The notes: a model not told the origin generated them from the sequence alone. DNA of 64,000 bases from Anaeromyxobacter soli (GCF_022808855.1 NZ_JAKZLF010000001.1:370597-434596); one strand, 5' to 3'; positions 37,151 through 46,310 are shown, numbered from the stretch's first letter. Made by a program: numbers and translations.

Positions 37151-37878
37151 GCCGGCGAGAGCCCCTCGTACCGCCTCACCCGGCGCTCCAGCACCGCCAT
37201 GCCCCGCTCGATGCCGATGCAGATGACCCAGTAGACGAGCGCGGCCACCAGGTAGACCTCGAAGAACTGCAGCCCGCGCGCCGCCTGGATCTTCGCCTCC
37301 CCCATGAGCTCCACCACCGACACGAGGAAGGCGAGCGAGGTGTCCTTGAGCAGCGCGATGACGGTGTTCCCGAGGCTCGGCAGGGCGATGGTGAGCGCCT
37401 GGGGGAGCACGATCCGGCGCATGCCTTGCCAGCGCGTCATCCCCACCGAGAGCGCCGCCTCCATCTGCCCCCGGTCGATCGCCTCGATCGCCGCGCGGAA
37501 GGTCTCGGAGGCGTAGGCCCCGACGTTCAGCGTGAACGCGAGGTAGATGAAGGCGATGGCCGGGATGCTGCTCACGTCGAGGGACCAGCCGTAGCGGTCG
37601 CCGAGGTGGTTCAGCACCTTCGGCAGGCCGTAGTAGGCGAGGTAGATCTGCACGAGGAGCGGCGTGCCGCGCATGAACGAGACGTAGAGCGCCGCCACGT
37701 GCCGGAGCACCGGGACGCGGGAGATCCGGACGAGGGCGGTGGCGAGCGCGAGCGGCAGCGCCAGGCTCATCGACACCACGGTCACGTTCAGGGTGACCGG
37801 CAGCGCCCGCAGGAGCGCGGGCACCACCGACACCATGAAGGGATAGTCGAGCAGCGGCTCCATGCCGGCGGCGTCCAC
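37147..37878 (-). CDS. Polar amino acid ABC transporter permease (copy A)
   Basis: The 243-residue permease has about five membrane segments, the family [20 protein letters not shown] segment and the EAA-type loop ([20 protein letters not shown] then [23 protein letters not shown]) that docks on the ATPase. The GTG at 37878 is taken as start; ATG 37863 is nearly as likely, and neither has a good ribosome-binding site. It starts 15 bases after the binding-protein stop. Confidence 0.9.
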   Translation of the reverse strand: MDAAGMEPLLDYPFMVSVVPALLRALPVTLNVTVVSMSLALPLALATALVRISRVPVLRHVAALYVSFMRGTPLLVQIYLAYYGLPKVLNHLGDRYGWSLDVSSIPAIAFIYLAFTLNVGAYASETFRAAIEAIDRGQMEAALSVGMTRWQGMRRIVLPQALTIALPSLGNTVIALLKDTSLAFLVSVVELMGEAKIQAARGLQFFEVYLVAALVYWVICIGIERGMAVLERRVRRYEGLSPA

Positions 37879-37893
37879 GGGCGGGAGGGAGCG

Positions 37894-38673
37894 CTAGCGC
37901 GTGTAGTCGGCGCCGAACCACTTCACGGAGAGCTTCGCGAGCGTGCCGTCCCGCTTGGCCGCGGCGATGGCCGCGTCGAGGCGCTTCACGAGCGCCTCGC
38001 CCTCCGGCCCCTTGCGGACCACGAAGTGCGAGGGGACGAGCGCGAGCGGCGCCCCGACCAGCTTCACGGGGAGCGCGAGCTTCTTGACGTTGTACCCCAC
38101 CGTCAGGCGGTCGTTCACGGTCGCGTCGAGGCGGCCCGCGACGATGTCCTGGAGGACGGTGGTGAGGGTCCCGTCGTAGTACTTGATGTCGATGGGCGGG
38201 GTGTGGCTCGCGTTGTAGGCCTCGAGCAGCTTGCTGTAGTTGCTGCCGACGCCGGTGCCGACCTTCAGGCCCGCGAGGCTCTCGAGCCCGGAGAACGTCC
38301 CGGCGCGCCCTTCCTTGACGATGATCTGTGCGCCGGAGACGAGGTAGTCGTCGGTGAAGAGGTACTTCTTCTCGCGCTCGGGCGTCTTGCCGATCTGGTT
38401 CGCGACCAGGTCGAACTTCCGCGAGTCGAGCCCGAGGAAGATGCTGTCCCACGGCGTCGGGGCGAACACCGGCTCGAGCCCGGCGCGCCGCGCGATCTCC
38501 CGGACGACCTCGACGTCGTAGCCGGTGAGCTTCCCGTCGGCGTCCTGGAACGTGAACGGAGCGTAAACACCCTCGGTGCCGACCTTGAGGGTCTGGGCCG
38601 GCGCCGCACGGGCGACGCCGGCGAGCGCGAGGAGTGCGGTGGCGAGGAGCGGGATCGTCCGGACGGCTCTCAT
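37894..38673 (-). CDS. Polar amino acid (cystine-like) ABC transporter substrate-binding protein (copy A)
   Basis: The 259-residue protein has a signal peptide (about 1-23) and a type 2 periplasmic binding domain: [57 protein letters not shown] and [16 protein letters not shown]. The [11 protein letters not shown] stretch and general pattern resemble cystine-binding proteins (TcyA/FliY group), though other polar amino acids cannot be excluded. It heads a three-gene operon and is divergent from metN with 166 bases between, which suggests shared control of sulfur amino-acid uptake. Confidence 0.88.
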   Translation of the reverse strand: MRAVRTIPLLATALLALAGVARAAPAQTLKVGTEGVYAPFTFQDADGKLTGYDVEVVREIARRAGLEPVFAPTPWDSIFLGLDSRKFDLVANQIGKTPEREKKYLFTDDYLVSGAQIIVKEGRAGTFSGLESLAGLKVGTGVGSNYSKLLEAYNASHTPPIDIKYYDGTLTTVLQDIVAGRLDATVNDRLTVGYNVKKLALPVKLVGAPLALVPSHFVVRKGPEGEALVKRLDAAIAAAKRDGTLAKLSVKWFGADYTR

Positions 38674-38687
38674 GTGGGAGGTCTCCT

Positions 38688-38809
38688 TCCGTGATAACGG
38701 ATGCTCATCCTATAGGGGAGATCGAGGCGCCGGGCAACGCGCCGATCGCCCCGCGGAGCCTGCCACGCCGGCCGGCCTCGCGCCGCGGGGGCTCCTCCAG
38801 TATAACGGA
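38688..38809. promoter_or_regulatory. Repeated ATAACGGA motif in the divergent cystine/metN control region
   Basis: The gap between the binding-protein gene and metN holds an inverted repeat TCCGT-GATA-ACGGA (38688-38701). Its right half, ATAACGGA (38694-38701), recurs exactly at 38802-38809, 31 bases before the metN start, next to a TATAAC hexamer (38801-38806) that could be a -10 element. The arrangement suggests one regulator acting on both directions. No SAM-riboswitch-like structure is apparent. Confidence 0.4.
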
Positions 38810-38839
38810 CACCCCGCGTCCAGCCCCCCGCGAAGCACG

Positions 38840-39895
38840 ATGATCGAGCTCCGAGACCTCACGAAGACCTTCCACGCCGAGGGCGGCCCCGTCCACGTCC
38901 TCAAGGGCGTCTCCCTCGCCATCCCCAGGGGCGAGGTGTTCGGCGTCATCGGCCGCAGCGGCGCCGGCAAGAGTACGCTCGTCCGCTGCATCAACCTCCT
39001 CGAGCGGCCCACGTCGGGTCGCGTGGTGGTCGAGGGCCGGGAGATCACCGCGCTCCGAGGCCGGGCCCTGCGCGAGGCGCGCCACGCGATCGGGATGATC
39101 TTCCAGCACTTCAACCTGCTCTCCTCGCGGACCGCCCTCGACAACGTCGCCCTCCCCCTCGAGCTCGCCGGCCGCTCGCGCGCGGACGCGCGCGCCGCCG
39201 CGGCGCCGCTCCTGGAGCTGGTCGGGCTCGCGGGCAAGCACGGCCGCTACCCCGCCGAGCTGTCCGGCGGGGAGAAGCAGCGGGTCGGCATCGCGCGGGC
39301 GCTCGCCTCGGAGCCGTCGGTGCTGCTCTGCGACGAGGCCACCTCGGCGCTCGACCCCGAGACCACGCAGGCGATCCTCACCCTGCTCCGCGACATCAAC
39401 CGGAAGCTCGGGCTCACCATCGTCCTCATCACGCACGAGATGCCGGTCATCAAGGAGATCTGCGACCGGGTGGCGGTGCTGGAGCACGGCGAGATCGTGG
39501 AGCTCGGCCCCGTCTTCGACGTCTTCACCTCGCCGACCGCCGAGGTGACCCGGCGCTTCGTCCGCGACCTCGTGGACCGGGCCCTCCCGGCGAACCTCGT
39601 CGCGCGCCTGGCGGCGCCGCCCGAGGCCGGCGGCAACCCGGTGCTCCGGATCGTCTTCCGCGGGCCGTCGGCGAACACGCCCGTGATGGCCGAGGTCGTC
39701 CGCCGGTTCGGGATCCTGCTCAACATCCTGCAGGCGCAGGTCGACTACATCCAGGGTGAGCCGTACGGGAACATCATCGTCGAGGCGATCGGGCGCGCCG
39801 AGGACGTCGCGGCCTCCCTCGAGTTCATCCGCAGCAAGGACCTGAAGGTGGAGGTGCTCGGCCATGTCGCCGGCGATGCTCGGGCTGTTGCTTGA
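38840..39895 (+). CDS. metN: Methionine ABC transporter ATP-binding protein MetN
   Basis: The 351-residue protein has the ATPase domain (about 1-240: Walker A GRSGAGKST, Q-loop IFQHFNLLSSRTALDN, signature [16 protein letters not shown], Walker B VLLCDEATSALDPETT, H-loop ITHEMPVIKEICD). A linker and a C-terminal NIL domain follow (about 268-340), the ferredoxin-like regulatory site where methionine causes trans-inhibition in MetN. The ATG at 38840 fits the family start MIELRDLTKTF. It overlaps metI by 32 bases. Confidence 0.95.
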   Translation: MIELRDLTKTFHAEGGPVHVLKGVSLAIPRGEVFGVIGRSGAGKSTLVRCINLLERPTSGRVVVEGREITALRGRALREARHAIGMIFQHFNLLSSRTALDNVALPLELAGRSRADARAAAAPLLELVGLAGKHGRYPAELSGGEKQRVGIARALASEPSVLLCDEATSALDPETTQAILTLLRDINRKLGLTIVLITHEMPVIKEICDRVAVLEHGEIVELGPVFDVFTSPTAEVTRRFVRDLVDRALPANLVARLAAPPEAGGNPVLRIVFRGPSANTPVMAEVVRRFGILLNILQAQVDYIQGEPYGNIIVEAIGRAEDVAASLEFIRSKDLKVEVLGHVAGDARAVA

Positions 39896-40541
39896 CGCGT
39901 TCCTCGAGACCCTGCTCATGGTGGCCGTGTCGTCCACCCTGGCGGCGCTCGTCGGCGTGCCGCTGGGCGTCGTCCTGGTCGCCACGAGCCCCGGCCACAT
40001 CCGGGAGCACCCCCTGCTGAACCGGGTGCTGGGCGCGGTGGTGAACGCCGGCCGCTCGACGCCGTTCATCATCCTGCTCGTGGCCATCATCCCGTTCACG
40101 CGGCTCCTCGTCGGCACCTCCATCGGCACGGCGGCGGCCATCGTGCCGCTGACGATCGCGGCCATCCCGTTCGTGGCCCGGCTCGCCGAGGCGGCGCTCC
40201 GCGAGGTGGACCCCGGCCTCATCGAGGCCGCGCAGGCCATGGGGGCCTCGCCGATGCAGATCGTGACGAAGGTCCTCGTCCCGGAGGCGCTCCCCGGCCT
40301 CGTCGCGGCCCTCACCATCACGGTCGTGAACCTGATCAGCTACTCGGCCATGGCCGGCGCCGTCGGCGGCGGCGGGCTCGGCGACCTCGGCATCCGCTAC
40401 GGCTACCAGCGCTTCCTGCCGGAGGTCATGCTCGCGGTGGTGGTCGTCCTCATCGTGCTCGTGCAGGGGGTCCAGTCGGTCGGTGATCGCGTGGCGCAGC
40501 GGCTCAACAAGCGGCTCGTGCGCTCGCGGCCGAACGCCTAG
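39864..40541 (+). CDS. metI: Methionine ABC transporter permease MetI
   Basis: The 225-residue membrane protein has five membrane segments and the MetI pattern: LDAFLETLLMVAVSSTLAAL, GRSTPFIILLVAIIPFTRLL, the EAA loop EAAQAMGASPMQIVTKVLVP and SYSAMAGAVGGGGLGDLGIR. It forms the homodimeric channel with MetN. Translation is coupled to metN by a 32-base overlap. Confidence 0.95.
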   Translation: MSPAMLGLLLDAFLETLLMVAVSSTLAALVGVPLGVVLVATSPGHIREHPLLNRVLGAVVNAGRSTPFIILLVAIIPFTRLLVGTSIGTAAAIVPLTIAAIPFVARLAEAALREVDPGLIEAAQAMGASPMQIVTKVLVPEALPGLVAALTITVVNLISYSAMAGAVGGGGLGDLGIRYGYQRFLPEVMLAVVVVLIVLVQGVQSVGDRVAQRLNKRLVRSRPNA

Positions 40542-40582
40542 GCGCCGCGGGGCGGAGGCGGTTCGGGCGCCTTCGACGAAGA

Positions 40583-40614
40583 GAGGCCCGCCCCAAACCC
40601 AGGGGACGGGCCTC
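40583..40614. terminator. Bidirectional terminator candidate between metI and metQ
   Basis: A stem of 8 bp plus 4 bp with one bulged base (40583-40594 with 40602-40614, loop AAACCCA) lies midway between the converging metI and metQ genes. It has no U-tract on either side, so its strength is uncertain. Confidence 0.5.
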
Positions 40615-40642
40615 GGCTCCGCCGGCGACGCTCCGCTCGGCC

Positions 40643-41437
40643 CTACCAGCCCGGGACCACGACGCCCGGCCACTTCGTGTCGATGAGCTTGCGCACCTCC
40701 GCCGAGTGGTAGGCGGCGACGAGCTTCTTCACCCACGGCTTGTCCTTGTCCGCCTGCCGCACGACGAGGAGGTTCACGTACGGCGAGTCCTTCGCCTCGC
40801 GGGCGATGGCGTCCTTGGCCGGGTCGAGCTTCCCCTGGATCGCGTAGTTCGTGTTGATGACGGCGGCGGACACGTCGGGGAGGAAGTTCGGGAGCTGGGC
40901 GGCGTCCGCCTCCACGATCTTCACGTTCTTCTTGTTCTCGACGATGTCGATCGCCGTCGGGGTGATGCCGCTGCCGGGGCGGAGCTTCAGGACCCCGTTC
41001 GCCTGCAGGAGCAGGAGCGCCCGGCCTCCGTTCGACGGATCGTTGGGGATGGCGATCTTGGCGCCCTGGGGCAGCTCCGCGAGCGACTTGATCTTGCGGG
41101 AGTACACGCCCATCGGGAAGACCACGCTCTTCGCCACGCCGACGAGCTTGTAGCCGCGCGCCTTCACCTGCTCGTCGAGGTACGGCTGGTGCTGGAACGA
41201 GTTGGCGTCCAGGTCGCCCTGGTCGAGCGCCGGGTTCTGCTGGGCGTAGTCCGAGAGCTCGATGACCTTGAGCTCGATGCCGTCCTTCGCGACGAGCGTC
41301 TTCACCAGCTCGGCGATCTCGGCGTGAGGCCCGTTCTCCACGCCGAGCTTGATGACCTGCCCCGCCGCAGCGGGGCGGGCGCCCAGCGCGCAGAGCGCGA
41401 GCACGGCGGCGGCGAGGGTGCGGATGGTGCGCTTCAT
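40643..41437 (-). CDS. metQ: Methionine ABC transporter substrate-binding protein MetQ
   Basis: The 264-residue protein has a signal peptide (about 1-25, ending RPAAA) and the NlpA/MetQ pattern: IKLGVENGPHAEIAELVKTL, ALDQGDLDANSFQHQPYLDE, VGVAKSVVFPMGVYS and IAIPNDPSNGGRALLLLQ, ending near ALAAYHS-type helix AAYHSAEVRKLID. Unlike many MetQ proteins it has no clear lipobox, so it may be soluble in the periplasm. It is encoded opposite to metNI, tail to tail, which is not the usual metNIQ operon. Confidence 0.93.
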   Translation of the reverse strand: MKRTIRTLAAAVLALCALGARPAAAGQVIKLGVENGPHAEIAELVKTLVAKDGIELKVIELSDYAQQNPALDQGDLDANSFQHQPYLDEQVKARGYKLVGVAKSVVFPMGVYSRKIKSLAELPQGAKIAIPNDPSNGGRALLLLQANGVLKLRPGSGITPTAIDIVENKKNVKIVEADAAQLPNFLPDVSAAVINTNYAIQGKLDPAKDAIAREAKDSPYVNLLVVRQADKDKPWVKKLVAAYHSAEVRKLIDTKWPGVVVPGW

Positions 41438-41497
41438 GAGTTCCTCTCCTGGGCGGCCGGGGCCGCGCGTCGATGCGACCCCGTCTTCCTAAATGAC

Positions 41498-41509
41498 GGA
41501 CGTGCGTCC
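41498..41509. promoter_or_regulatory. Palindrome upstream of metQ
   Basis: A 12-base inverted repeat with 5-base arms (GGACG-TG-CGTCC) lies about 60 bases upstream of the metQ start, inside the 118-base gap to the benE-like gene. It could be an operator for metQ control; no known methionine-regulon consensus is matched. Confidence 0.3.
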
Positions 41510-41555
41510 GGTCAAGCGGATAACGCCGGGGGGCTCCGCGCGCGGCTCCGCTCGG

Positions 41556-42716
41556 CTAACGGCGGAGCGCGAGGAGCGCGATCACGCCGGCCACGAGCCC
41601 CCAGAAGGCCGACCCGATCCCGAACAGCGAGACCCCGGAGGCGGTGACGAGGAACGTGAGGAGGGCCGGCTCCCGATCCGACTCGTCACGCACCGCCGCC
41701 GCGAGTCCAGCGCCGATCGTGTTCACGAGCGCGAGCCCCGCCACCGCCATCACGAGCTCCTTCGGGAACGCCGCGAACACGGCGCCCACCGTGGCGCCGA
41801 AGAGGCCGGTGAGCAGGTAGAAGCCGCCGGCGGCCACGGCGGCCACGTAGCGCCGGTCCTTGTCCGGGTGAGCCTCGTGCCCCATGCAGAGGGCCGCCGT
41901 GATCGCGGCGAGGTTGAACGTGTAGCCGCCGAAGGGCGCGAGGAGGACGGTGGTCGCGCCGGTCCAGCCGATGAGGGGCGACACCGGCGTGTCGCCGTAC
42001 CCGGCCGCGCGCATCACGGCGACCCCCGTCACGTTCTGCGAGGCCATGGTGACGACGAAGAGCGGGATCGCCACGCCGACGAGGGCGCTCGTGCTGAAGG
42101 TCGGCGCCGTGAGCACCGGGCGCGTGAGCTCGAGGTGCACGCCCGACAGCCCGAGCAGCCCCAGGGCCGCCGCCACGGCGACGCCCACCGCGAGCACGCC
42201 CACCACCGCGTAGCGGGGCCAGAGCCTGCGGCCGACGAGGTAGGCCGCGACCATGGCGAGCGCGAGGCCGAGCTGCGTCCTCATCGCCACGAAGGTGTCC
42301 ATCCCGAACCGGAGCAGGACCCCGGCCAGCATCCCGGCGGCGATCGGCATCGGGATGCGCGACATGCCGCGCTCGAACCAGCCGGTGACGCCGAAGAGGA
42401 GCAGGAGCGCCCCGCAGACGAGGAAGGCGCCGACGGCGGCCGACATCGGCAGGCCGGCCGCGCTGGTCGCGAGGAGCGCCGCCCCGGGCGTGGACCAGGC
42501 GGTGACCACCGGCACGCGGTAGCGCAGCGACAGGCCGATGCAGGTGAGCCCCATCCCCAGCCCGAGCGCCCACATCCAGGAGGCGATCTCCGCGGGGCCG
42601 GCCCCGCAGGCCCTCGCCGCCTGGAACACGATCACCGCGGAGCTGGTGTAGCCGACGAGGACCGTGACGAAGCCCGCCACGACGGCGGACGCCGAGAGAT
42701 CGCGGAGGAAGCGCAT
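41556..42716 (-). CDS. benE: BenE-family benzoate/proton symporter-like permease
   Basis: The 386-residue protein has about 11-12 membrane segments and BenE motifs: DLSASAVVAGFVTVLVGYTS, LSLRYRVPVVTAWSTPGAAL, PMPIAAGMLAGVLLRFG, LFVVTMASQNVTGVAVMRAA and APFGGYTFNLAAITAALCMG. The ATG at 42716 begins the conserved part (MRFLRDLSAS); the frame remains open upstream without homology. BenE proteins take up benzoate with protons, but no benzoate-degradation genes lie in the window, so the substrate is uncertain. Confidence 0.88.
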   Translation of the reverse strand: MRFLRDLSASAVVAGFVTVLVGYTSSAVIVFQAARACGAGPAEIASWMWALGLGMGLTCIGLSLRYRVPVVTAWSTPGAALLATSAAGLPMSAAVGAFLVCGALLLLFGVTGWFERGMSRIPMPIAAGMLAGVLLRFGMDTFVAMRTQLGLALAMVAAYLVGRRLWPRYAVVGVLAVGVAVAAALGLLGLSGVHLELTRPVLTAPTFSTSALVGVAIPLFVVTMASQNVTGVAVMRAAGYGDTPVSPLIGWTGATTVLLAPFGGYTFNLAAITAALCMGHEAHPDKDRRYVAAVAAGGFYLLTGLFGATVGAVFAAFPKELVMAVAGLALVNTIGAGLAAAVRDESDREPALLTFLVTASGVSLFGIGSAFWGLVAGVIALLALRR

Positions 42717-42813
42717 GGCCCGGCAATGTAGCCCAGCGGCGCGCCGGCGCCGATGGCGAGACGTCAGCGAGTGAAGCGGATCCCGCGCGCGGGGGCGCAG
42801 GCCGCGAGCCACC

Positions 42814-43527
42814 TCACGCGTGCGCCTCGCCGAGGTACGCGTGGCGCACGCGATCGTCCTTCAGGAGGTCCTTGCCCGGCCCGTGGAAGGTGATGCGGCC
42901 CGTCTCGAGGACGTAGCCGTAGTCGGCAATCTCGAGCGCCGCCTTCGCGTTCTGCTCGACGAGCAACACGGTGACCCCCTCCGCGTTGATGGCCTTCACG
43001 ATGTCGAAGATCATCTTCACGATGAGCGGGGCGAGGCCGAGCGACGGCTCGTCCATCATCAGGAGCCGGGGACGGGTCATGAGCGCGCGCCCCACCGCGA
43101 GCATCTGCTGCTCGCCGCCGGAGAGCGTGCCGGCCTTCTGGCTCACCCGCTCCTTCAGGCGCGGAAACAGCCCGAACACCTTCTCGCGGTCGGCGGCGAT
43201 GCCCGGCTTGTCGGACCGCGAGTAGGCGCCGAGCGTCAGGTTCTCGTCCACCGTGAGGTTCGGGAAGACGTGGCGGCCCTCGGGGACGAGGCACACGCCG
43301 CGGGACACGATGTCCTTGGTGGGGAGCCCGGTGAGCACCTCGCCGTTCCAGGTGACGGTCCCGCGCGACGGCTTCACGAGCCCGACGATGGACTTGAGGG
43401 TGGTGCTCTTGCCCGCGCCGTTCGCGCCGATGAGGCTCACGATGGAGCCGTCGGGCACGTCGAGCGCGATGCCCTGGAGCGCGTGGATGCCGCCGTAATG
43501 AGCGGAGAGCTGCTCGACCTTCAGCAT
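42814..43527 (-). CDS. livF: Branched-chain-type ABC transporter ATP-binding protein LivF (copy B)
   Basis: The 237-residue ATPase shows Walker A GANGAGKST, LVPEGRHVFPNLTVDEN, signature LSGGEQQMLAVGRALM, Walker B LLMMDEPSLGLAP and VEQNAKAALEIADYGYVLET. The ATG at 43527 is favoured by a GGGAG site seven bases upstream; the GTG just before it (43530) overlaps the livG stop by four bases and is an alternative. It is the last gene of the block-B run. Confidence 0.94.
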   Translation of the reverse strand: MLKVEQLSAHYGGIHALQGIALDVPDGSIVSLIGANGAGKSTTLKSIVGLVKPSRGTVTWNGEVLTGLPTKDIVSRGVCLVPEGRHVFPNLTVDENLTLGAYSRSDKPGIAADREKVFGLFPRLKERVSQKAGTLSGGEQQMLAVGRALMTRPRLLMMDEPSLGLAPLIVKMIFDIVKAINAEGVTVLLVEQNAKAALEIADYGYVLETGRITFHGPGKDLLKDDRVRHAYLGEAHA

Positions 43528-44288
43528 CACTGGGCTCCCAGGTACGCTTCGATGACCTTGGGGTCGTTCTGGATCGCGGCCGGATCGCCCTGGGCGATCG
43601 TCTGCCCGTACTCGAGGACGTAGATGCGGTGGCAGACCCCCATCACCACCTGCATGTGGTGCTCGATGAGGAGGATGGTCAGGCCGAACTGATCGCGGAT
43701 CCGCCGGATGAAGTGCATGAGCTCGAGGGACTCCTGCGGGTTCATGCCGGCCGCGGGCTCGTCGAGCAGCAGCATCGTCGGCCGCGTCGCGAGGGCGCGC
43801 ACGATCTCGAGGCGCCGCTGCTTCCCGTAGGGGAGGCTCGTGGCGAGCTCGTCCGCGTTCGACTCGAGGCCCACCTCGCGCAGCAGGTCGAGGGCGAACG
43901 CGCGGGCCTCGGCGTCCCGGCGGCGATAGCCCGGCAGGTGGAGCGTCGCCTCGAAGACGTTGGGGCGGAGCCGCAGGTGGCAGCCGACGAGGACGTTCTC
44001 GAGGACCGACATCTCCTTGAAGAGCCGGATGTTCTGGAACGTCCGCGCGACCCCGCGCCTGGCGATCTCGTGGCGCGGCATGCCGGTGATGTCCTCGCCG
44101 GCGAAGAGCACCCTCCCCTCCGTGGGCGTGTTCATCCCGGTGATCACGTTGAAGGCGGTGGTCTTCCCGGCGCCGTTCGGCCCGATGAGGCCGACGATCT
44201 CGTCCTTCTCGATGCGGACCTCGAGGCGGGAGACGGCGGTGAGGCCGCCGAACCGCATGGTGACGCGCTCGGTGCTAAGCAACGCCAT
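43527..44288 (-). CDS. livG: Branched-chain-type ABC transporter ATP-binding protein LivG (copy B)
   Basis: The 253-residue ATPase has Walker A GPNGAGKTT, Q-loop ARTFQNIRLFKEMSVLEN, signature LPYGKQRRLEIVRAL, Walker B MLLLDEPAAGMN, H-loop IEHHMQVVM and ends KVIEAYLGAQ. It overlaps the 3' end of livM by 14 bases. It is the partner of the LivF product next to it. Confidence 0.95.
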   Translation of the reverse strand: MALLSTERVTMRFGGLTAVSRLEVRIEKDEIVGLIGPNGAGKTTAFNVITGMNTPTEGRVLFAGEDITGMPRHEIARRGVARTFQNIRLFKEMSVLENVLVGCHLRLRPNVFEATLHLPGYRRRDAEARAFALDLLREVGLESNADELATSLPYGKQRRLEIVRALATRPTMLLLDEPAAGMNPQESLELMHFIRRIRDQFGLTILLIEHHMQVVMGVCHRIYVLEYGQTIAQGDPAAIQNDPKVIEAYLGAQ

Positions 44289-45354
44289 GCGTCCCCCCGT
44301 CGGTGCCGGCCGGCCCGCTCCTCCGCCACGGCAGCCTCGCCCTCGACAGCATCGCCCACGAGAACTCGCGGCTGCCCATGAGCCCGCGCTGCCGGAAGAT
44401 CACGACCGCCATCAGCAGCGCCGAGAACACCACCATGCGCAGGCCCGGGCGCGCGTCGAGCTGGAAGACGCCGAGGTCGAGGGGGCCGTCCAGGAAGCGG
44501 AGCGCCTCCATGAGGATCGTCACCGCGATGGAGGCGATCACCGAGCCGGTGATGGAGGCCATCCCGCCGAGCACGACCACGAGCAGGATGTTGAACGTCA
44601 GCATGAACGTGAACATCTTCGGGTCGATGGTGGTGAGCAGGTGGCCGAGGAGCGCGCCGCCGACTCCCGCCATGAAGCTCGAGACGGTGAAGCTCACCAC
44701 CTTCGTGCGGAACACGTTCACGCCCATCGCCCCGGCGGCGATCTCGTCGTCCCGCACCGCCTTGAGCGCCCGCCCGTAGGCCGAGCGCGTGAGGAGGATC
44801 ATGAAGAGGACGGACAGCGCGGCGCAGCCCCAGACCTCCCAGGTCCCGGCGAACTTGGGCAGCCCCTTGAGCCCCAGGGCGCCGTTCGTGATCGGCTGCG
44901 CGTTGGTGAGGACGACGCGGATGATCTCGGCGAAGCCGAGGGTGGCGATGGCGAGGTAGTCGTCCCGGAGGCGCAGCGCCGGCGCCGCGATGACGAACCC
45001 GAGCCCCGCCGCGACGAGCCCCGCCACCACGAGCGCCGGGATGAAGGGGATCGAGAGGTGCGCGAGCCACGGCGCGATGGGCTCGAGGAAGAAGTTCATC
45101 TCCTTCTGCTCGGCGGTCATCGTGAGCAGGGCGCTCGTGTAGGCGCCGACCGCCATGAAGCCCGCGTGGCCCAGCGAGAAGAGGCCGGTGAACCCGTTCA
45201 CGAGGTTCAGGGAGAGCGCCAGCACGACGTAGATGCCGCACAGGTCGAGGACGCGCAGGGCGAAGGCGTCGAAGGTGGCGTCGGCGACGCCGAGGAACAC
45301 GGCGAAGGCGGCGACGGCCGCGAGCGTGTAGAGGTGCGTGCGCTTCGGCTTCAT
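44275..45354 (-). CDS. livM: Branched-chain-type ABC transporter permease LivM (copy B)
   Basis: The 359-residue permease has LALSLNLVNGFTGLFSLGHA, GFMAVGAYTSALL, LRDDYLAIATLGFAEIIRVV, RDDEIAAGAMGVNVFRTKVV and VVLGGMASITGSVIAS. A hydrophilic C-terminal tail of about 35 residues follows the last membrane segment, as in copy A. It starts four bases after the livH stop. Confidence 0.94.
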   Translation of the reverse strand: MKPKRTHLYTLAAVAAFAVFLGVADATFDAFALRVLDLCGIYVVLALSLNLVNGFTGLFSLGHAGFMAVGAYTSALLTMTAEQKEMNFFLEPIAPWLAHLSIPFIPALVVAGLVAAGLGFVIAAPALRLRDDYLAIATLGFAEIIRVVLTNAQPITNGALGLKGLPKFAGTWEVWGCAALSVLFMILLTRSAYGRALKAVRDDEIAAGAMGVNVFRTKVVSFTVSSFMAGVGGALLGHLLTTIDPKMFTFMLTFNILLVVVLGGMASITGSVIASIAVTILMEALRFLDGPLDLGVFQLDARPGLRMVVFSALLMAVVIFRQRGLMGSREFSWAMLSRARLPWRRSGPAGTDGGTHGVA

Positions 45355-45358
45355 GGCG

Positions 45359-46252
45359 TCACACCTTCTCGACGTGGCGCCCGCCGAGGAGGCCCGAGGG
45401 CTTCACCAGGAGGACGACGATGAGGAGCACGAACGCGAACGCGTCGCGGTAGCCGGTGAGCGTCGGCAGGAACGCGACGGTGAGGAGCTCGATCCCGCCG
45501 AGCAGGAAGCCGCCCAGCACCGCCCCCTGGATGCTGCCGATCCCGCCGATGACCGCCGCGATGAAGCACTTGAGGCCCGGCATCGTGCCCATGAGCGGGT
45601 TCAGCTGCGGGTACTTGTAGGACCACATGATGCCGCCGACCGCGGCGAGCAGCGAGCCGGCGCCGAACGTGAACGAGATGATGCGGTTCACGTCGATCGC
45701 CTGCAGGCGCGCGGCGTCGAGATCGGTCGAGACGGCGCGCATCGCCATCCCGGTCTTCGTCCGGTGCACGACCCAGAGGAGGATCGCCAGCACCACGAAG
45801 GTGAGGACCGGGATGACGACGCTCACCGACATGACCGAGACACCGCCCAGCCCGAGCTTGACGTTCATGACGTCGGGGACCAGGACGCCCTTGGGGCGGC
45901 CGCCGAACACCACGATGCCGACGTTCTCGATGAGGAACGAGGCGCCGATGGCGCTGATCATCACCGAGATGCGCGGGGAGTCCCGCAGCGGGCGGTACGC
46001 GACGCGCTCGAGCACCACGCCGAAGAGCGCGGTGACCAGGATGGCGAGGAGGAAGGCCGCCCACCAGGGAAGGAGGAACGTCGCCACGGCGTAGAACGCC
46101 AGGTAGGCGCCCAGCATGAAGACGTCGCCGTGGGCGAAGTTGATGAGCCGCAGGATGCCGTACACCATCGTGTAGCCGATGGCGATGAGGGCGTAGAGGC
46201 TGCCCAGGGACAGGGCATTCGCCAGGTGCTGCAGGAAGAGCGCGAGTGTCAT
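45359..46252 (-). CDS. livH: Branched-chain-type ABC transporter permease LivH (copy B)
   Basis: The 297-residue permease has NALSLGSLYALIAIGYTMVY, LRLINFAHGDVFMLGAYLAF, ERVAYRPLRDSPRISVMISA and AAVIGGIGSIQGAVLGGFLL. It ends HVEKV, close to the TVEKV end of copy A and the VAEKV end of the protein encoded at 21014. It follows the binding-protein gene after a 73-base gap with a stem-loop. Confidence 0.95.
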   Translation of the reverse strand: MTLALFLQHLANALSLGSLYALIAIGYTMVYGILRLINFAHGDVFMLGAYLAFYAVATFLLPWWAAFLLAILVTALFGVVLERVAYRPLRDSPRISVMISAIGASFLIENVGIVVFGGRPKGVLVPDVMNVKLGLGGVSVMSVSVVIPVLTFVVLAILLWVVHRTKTGMAMRAVSTDLDAARLQAIDVNRIISFTFGAGSLLAAVGGIMWSYKYPQLNPLMGTMPGLKCFIAAVIGGIGSIQGAVLGGFLLGGIELLTVAFLPTLTGYRDAFAFVLLIVVLLVKPSGLLGGRHVEKV

Positions 46253-46269
46253 GACGCCTCGGGGCCTCT

Positions 46270-46310
46270 GCGGCGGGCGCGGGGGGCTGCACCCGCCCCC
46301 CGGCCGCCGC
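46270..46310 (-). terminator. GC-rich stem-loop between binding-protein gene and livH (copy B)
   Basis: An inverted repeat spans the gap: an inner perfect 8-bp stem (CGGGGGGC with GCCCCCCG, loop TGCACCC at 46288-46294) and, beyond a two-base bulge, an outer GCGGC/GCCGC stem reaching 46270 and 46310. It holds the same position as the stem-loops in the other LIV operons and has no U-tract. Confidence 0.6.

Noticed and set aside
38674-38839. A SAM or other sulfur riboswitch before metN, expected for a methionine importer.
   Set aside because: The gap is too short and shows no paired-stem arrangement of a known SAM riboswitch. The leader of metQ (41438-41555) likewise shows only a short palindrome.
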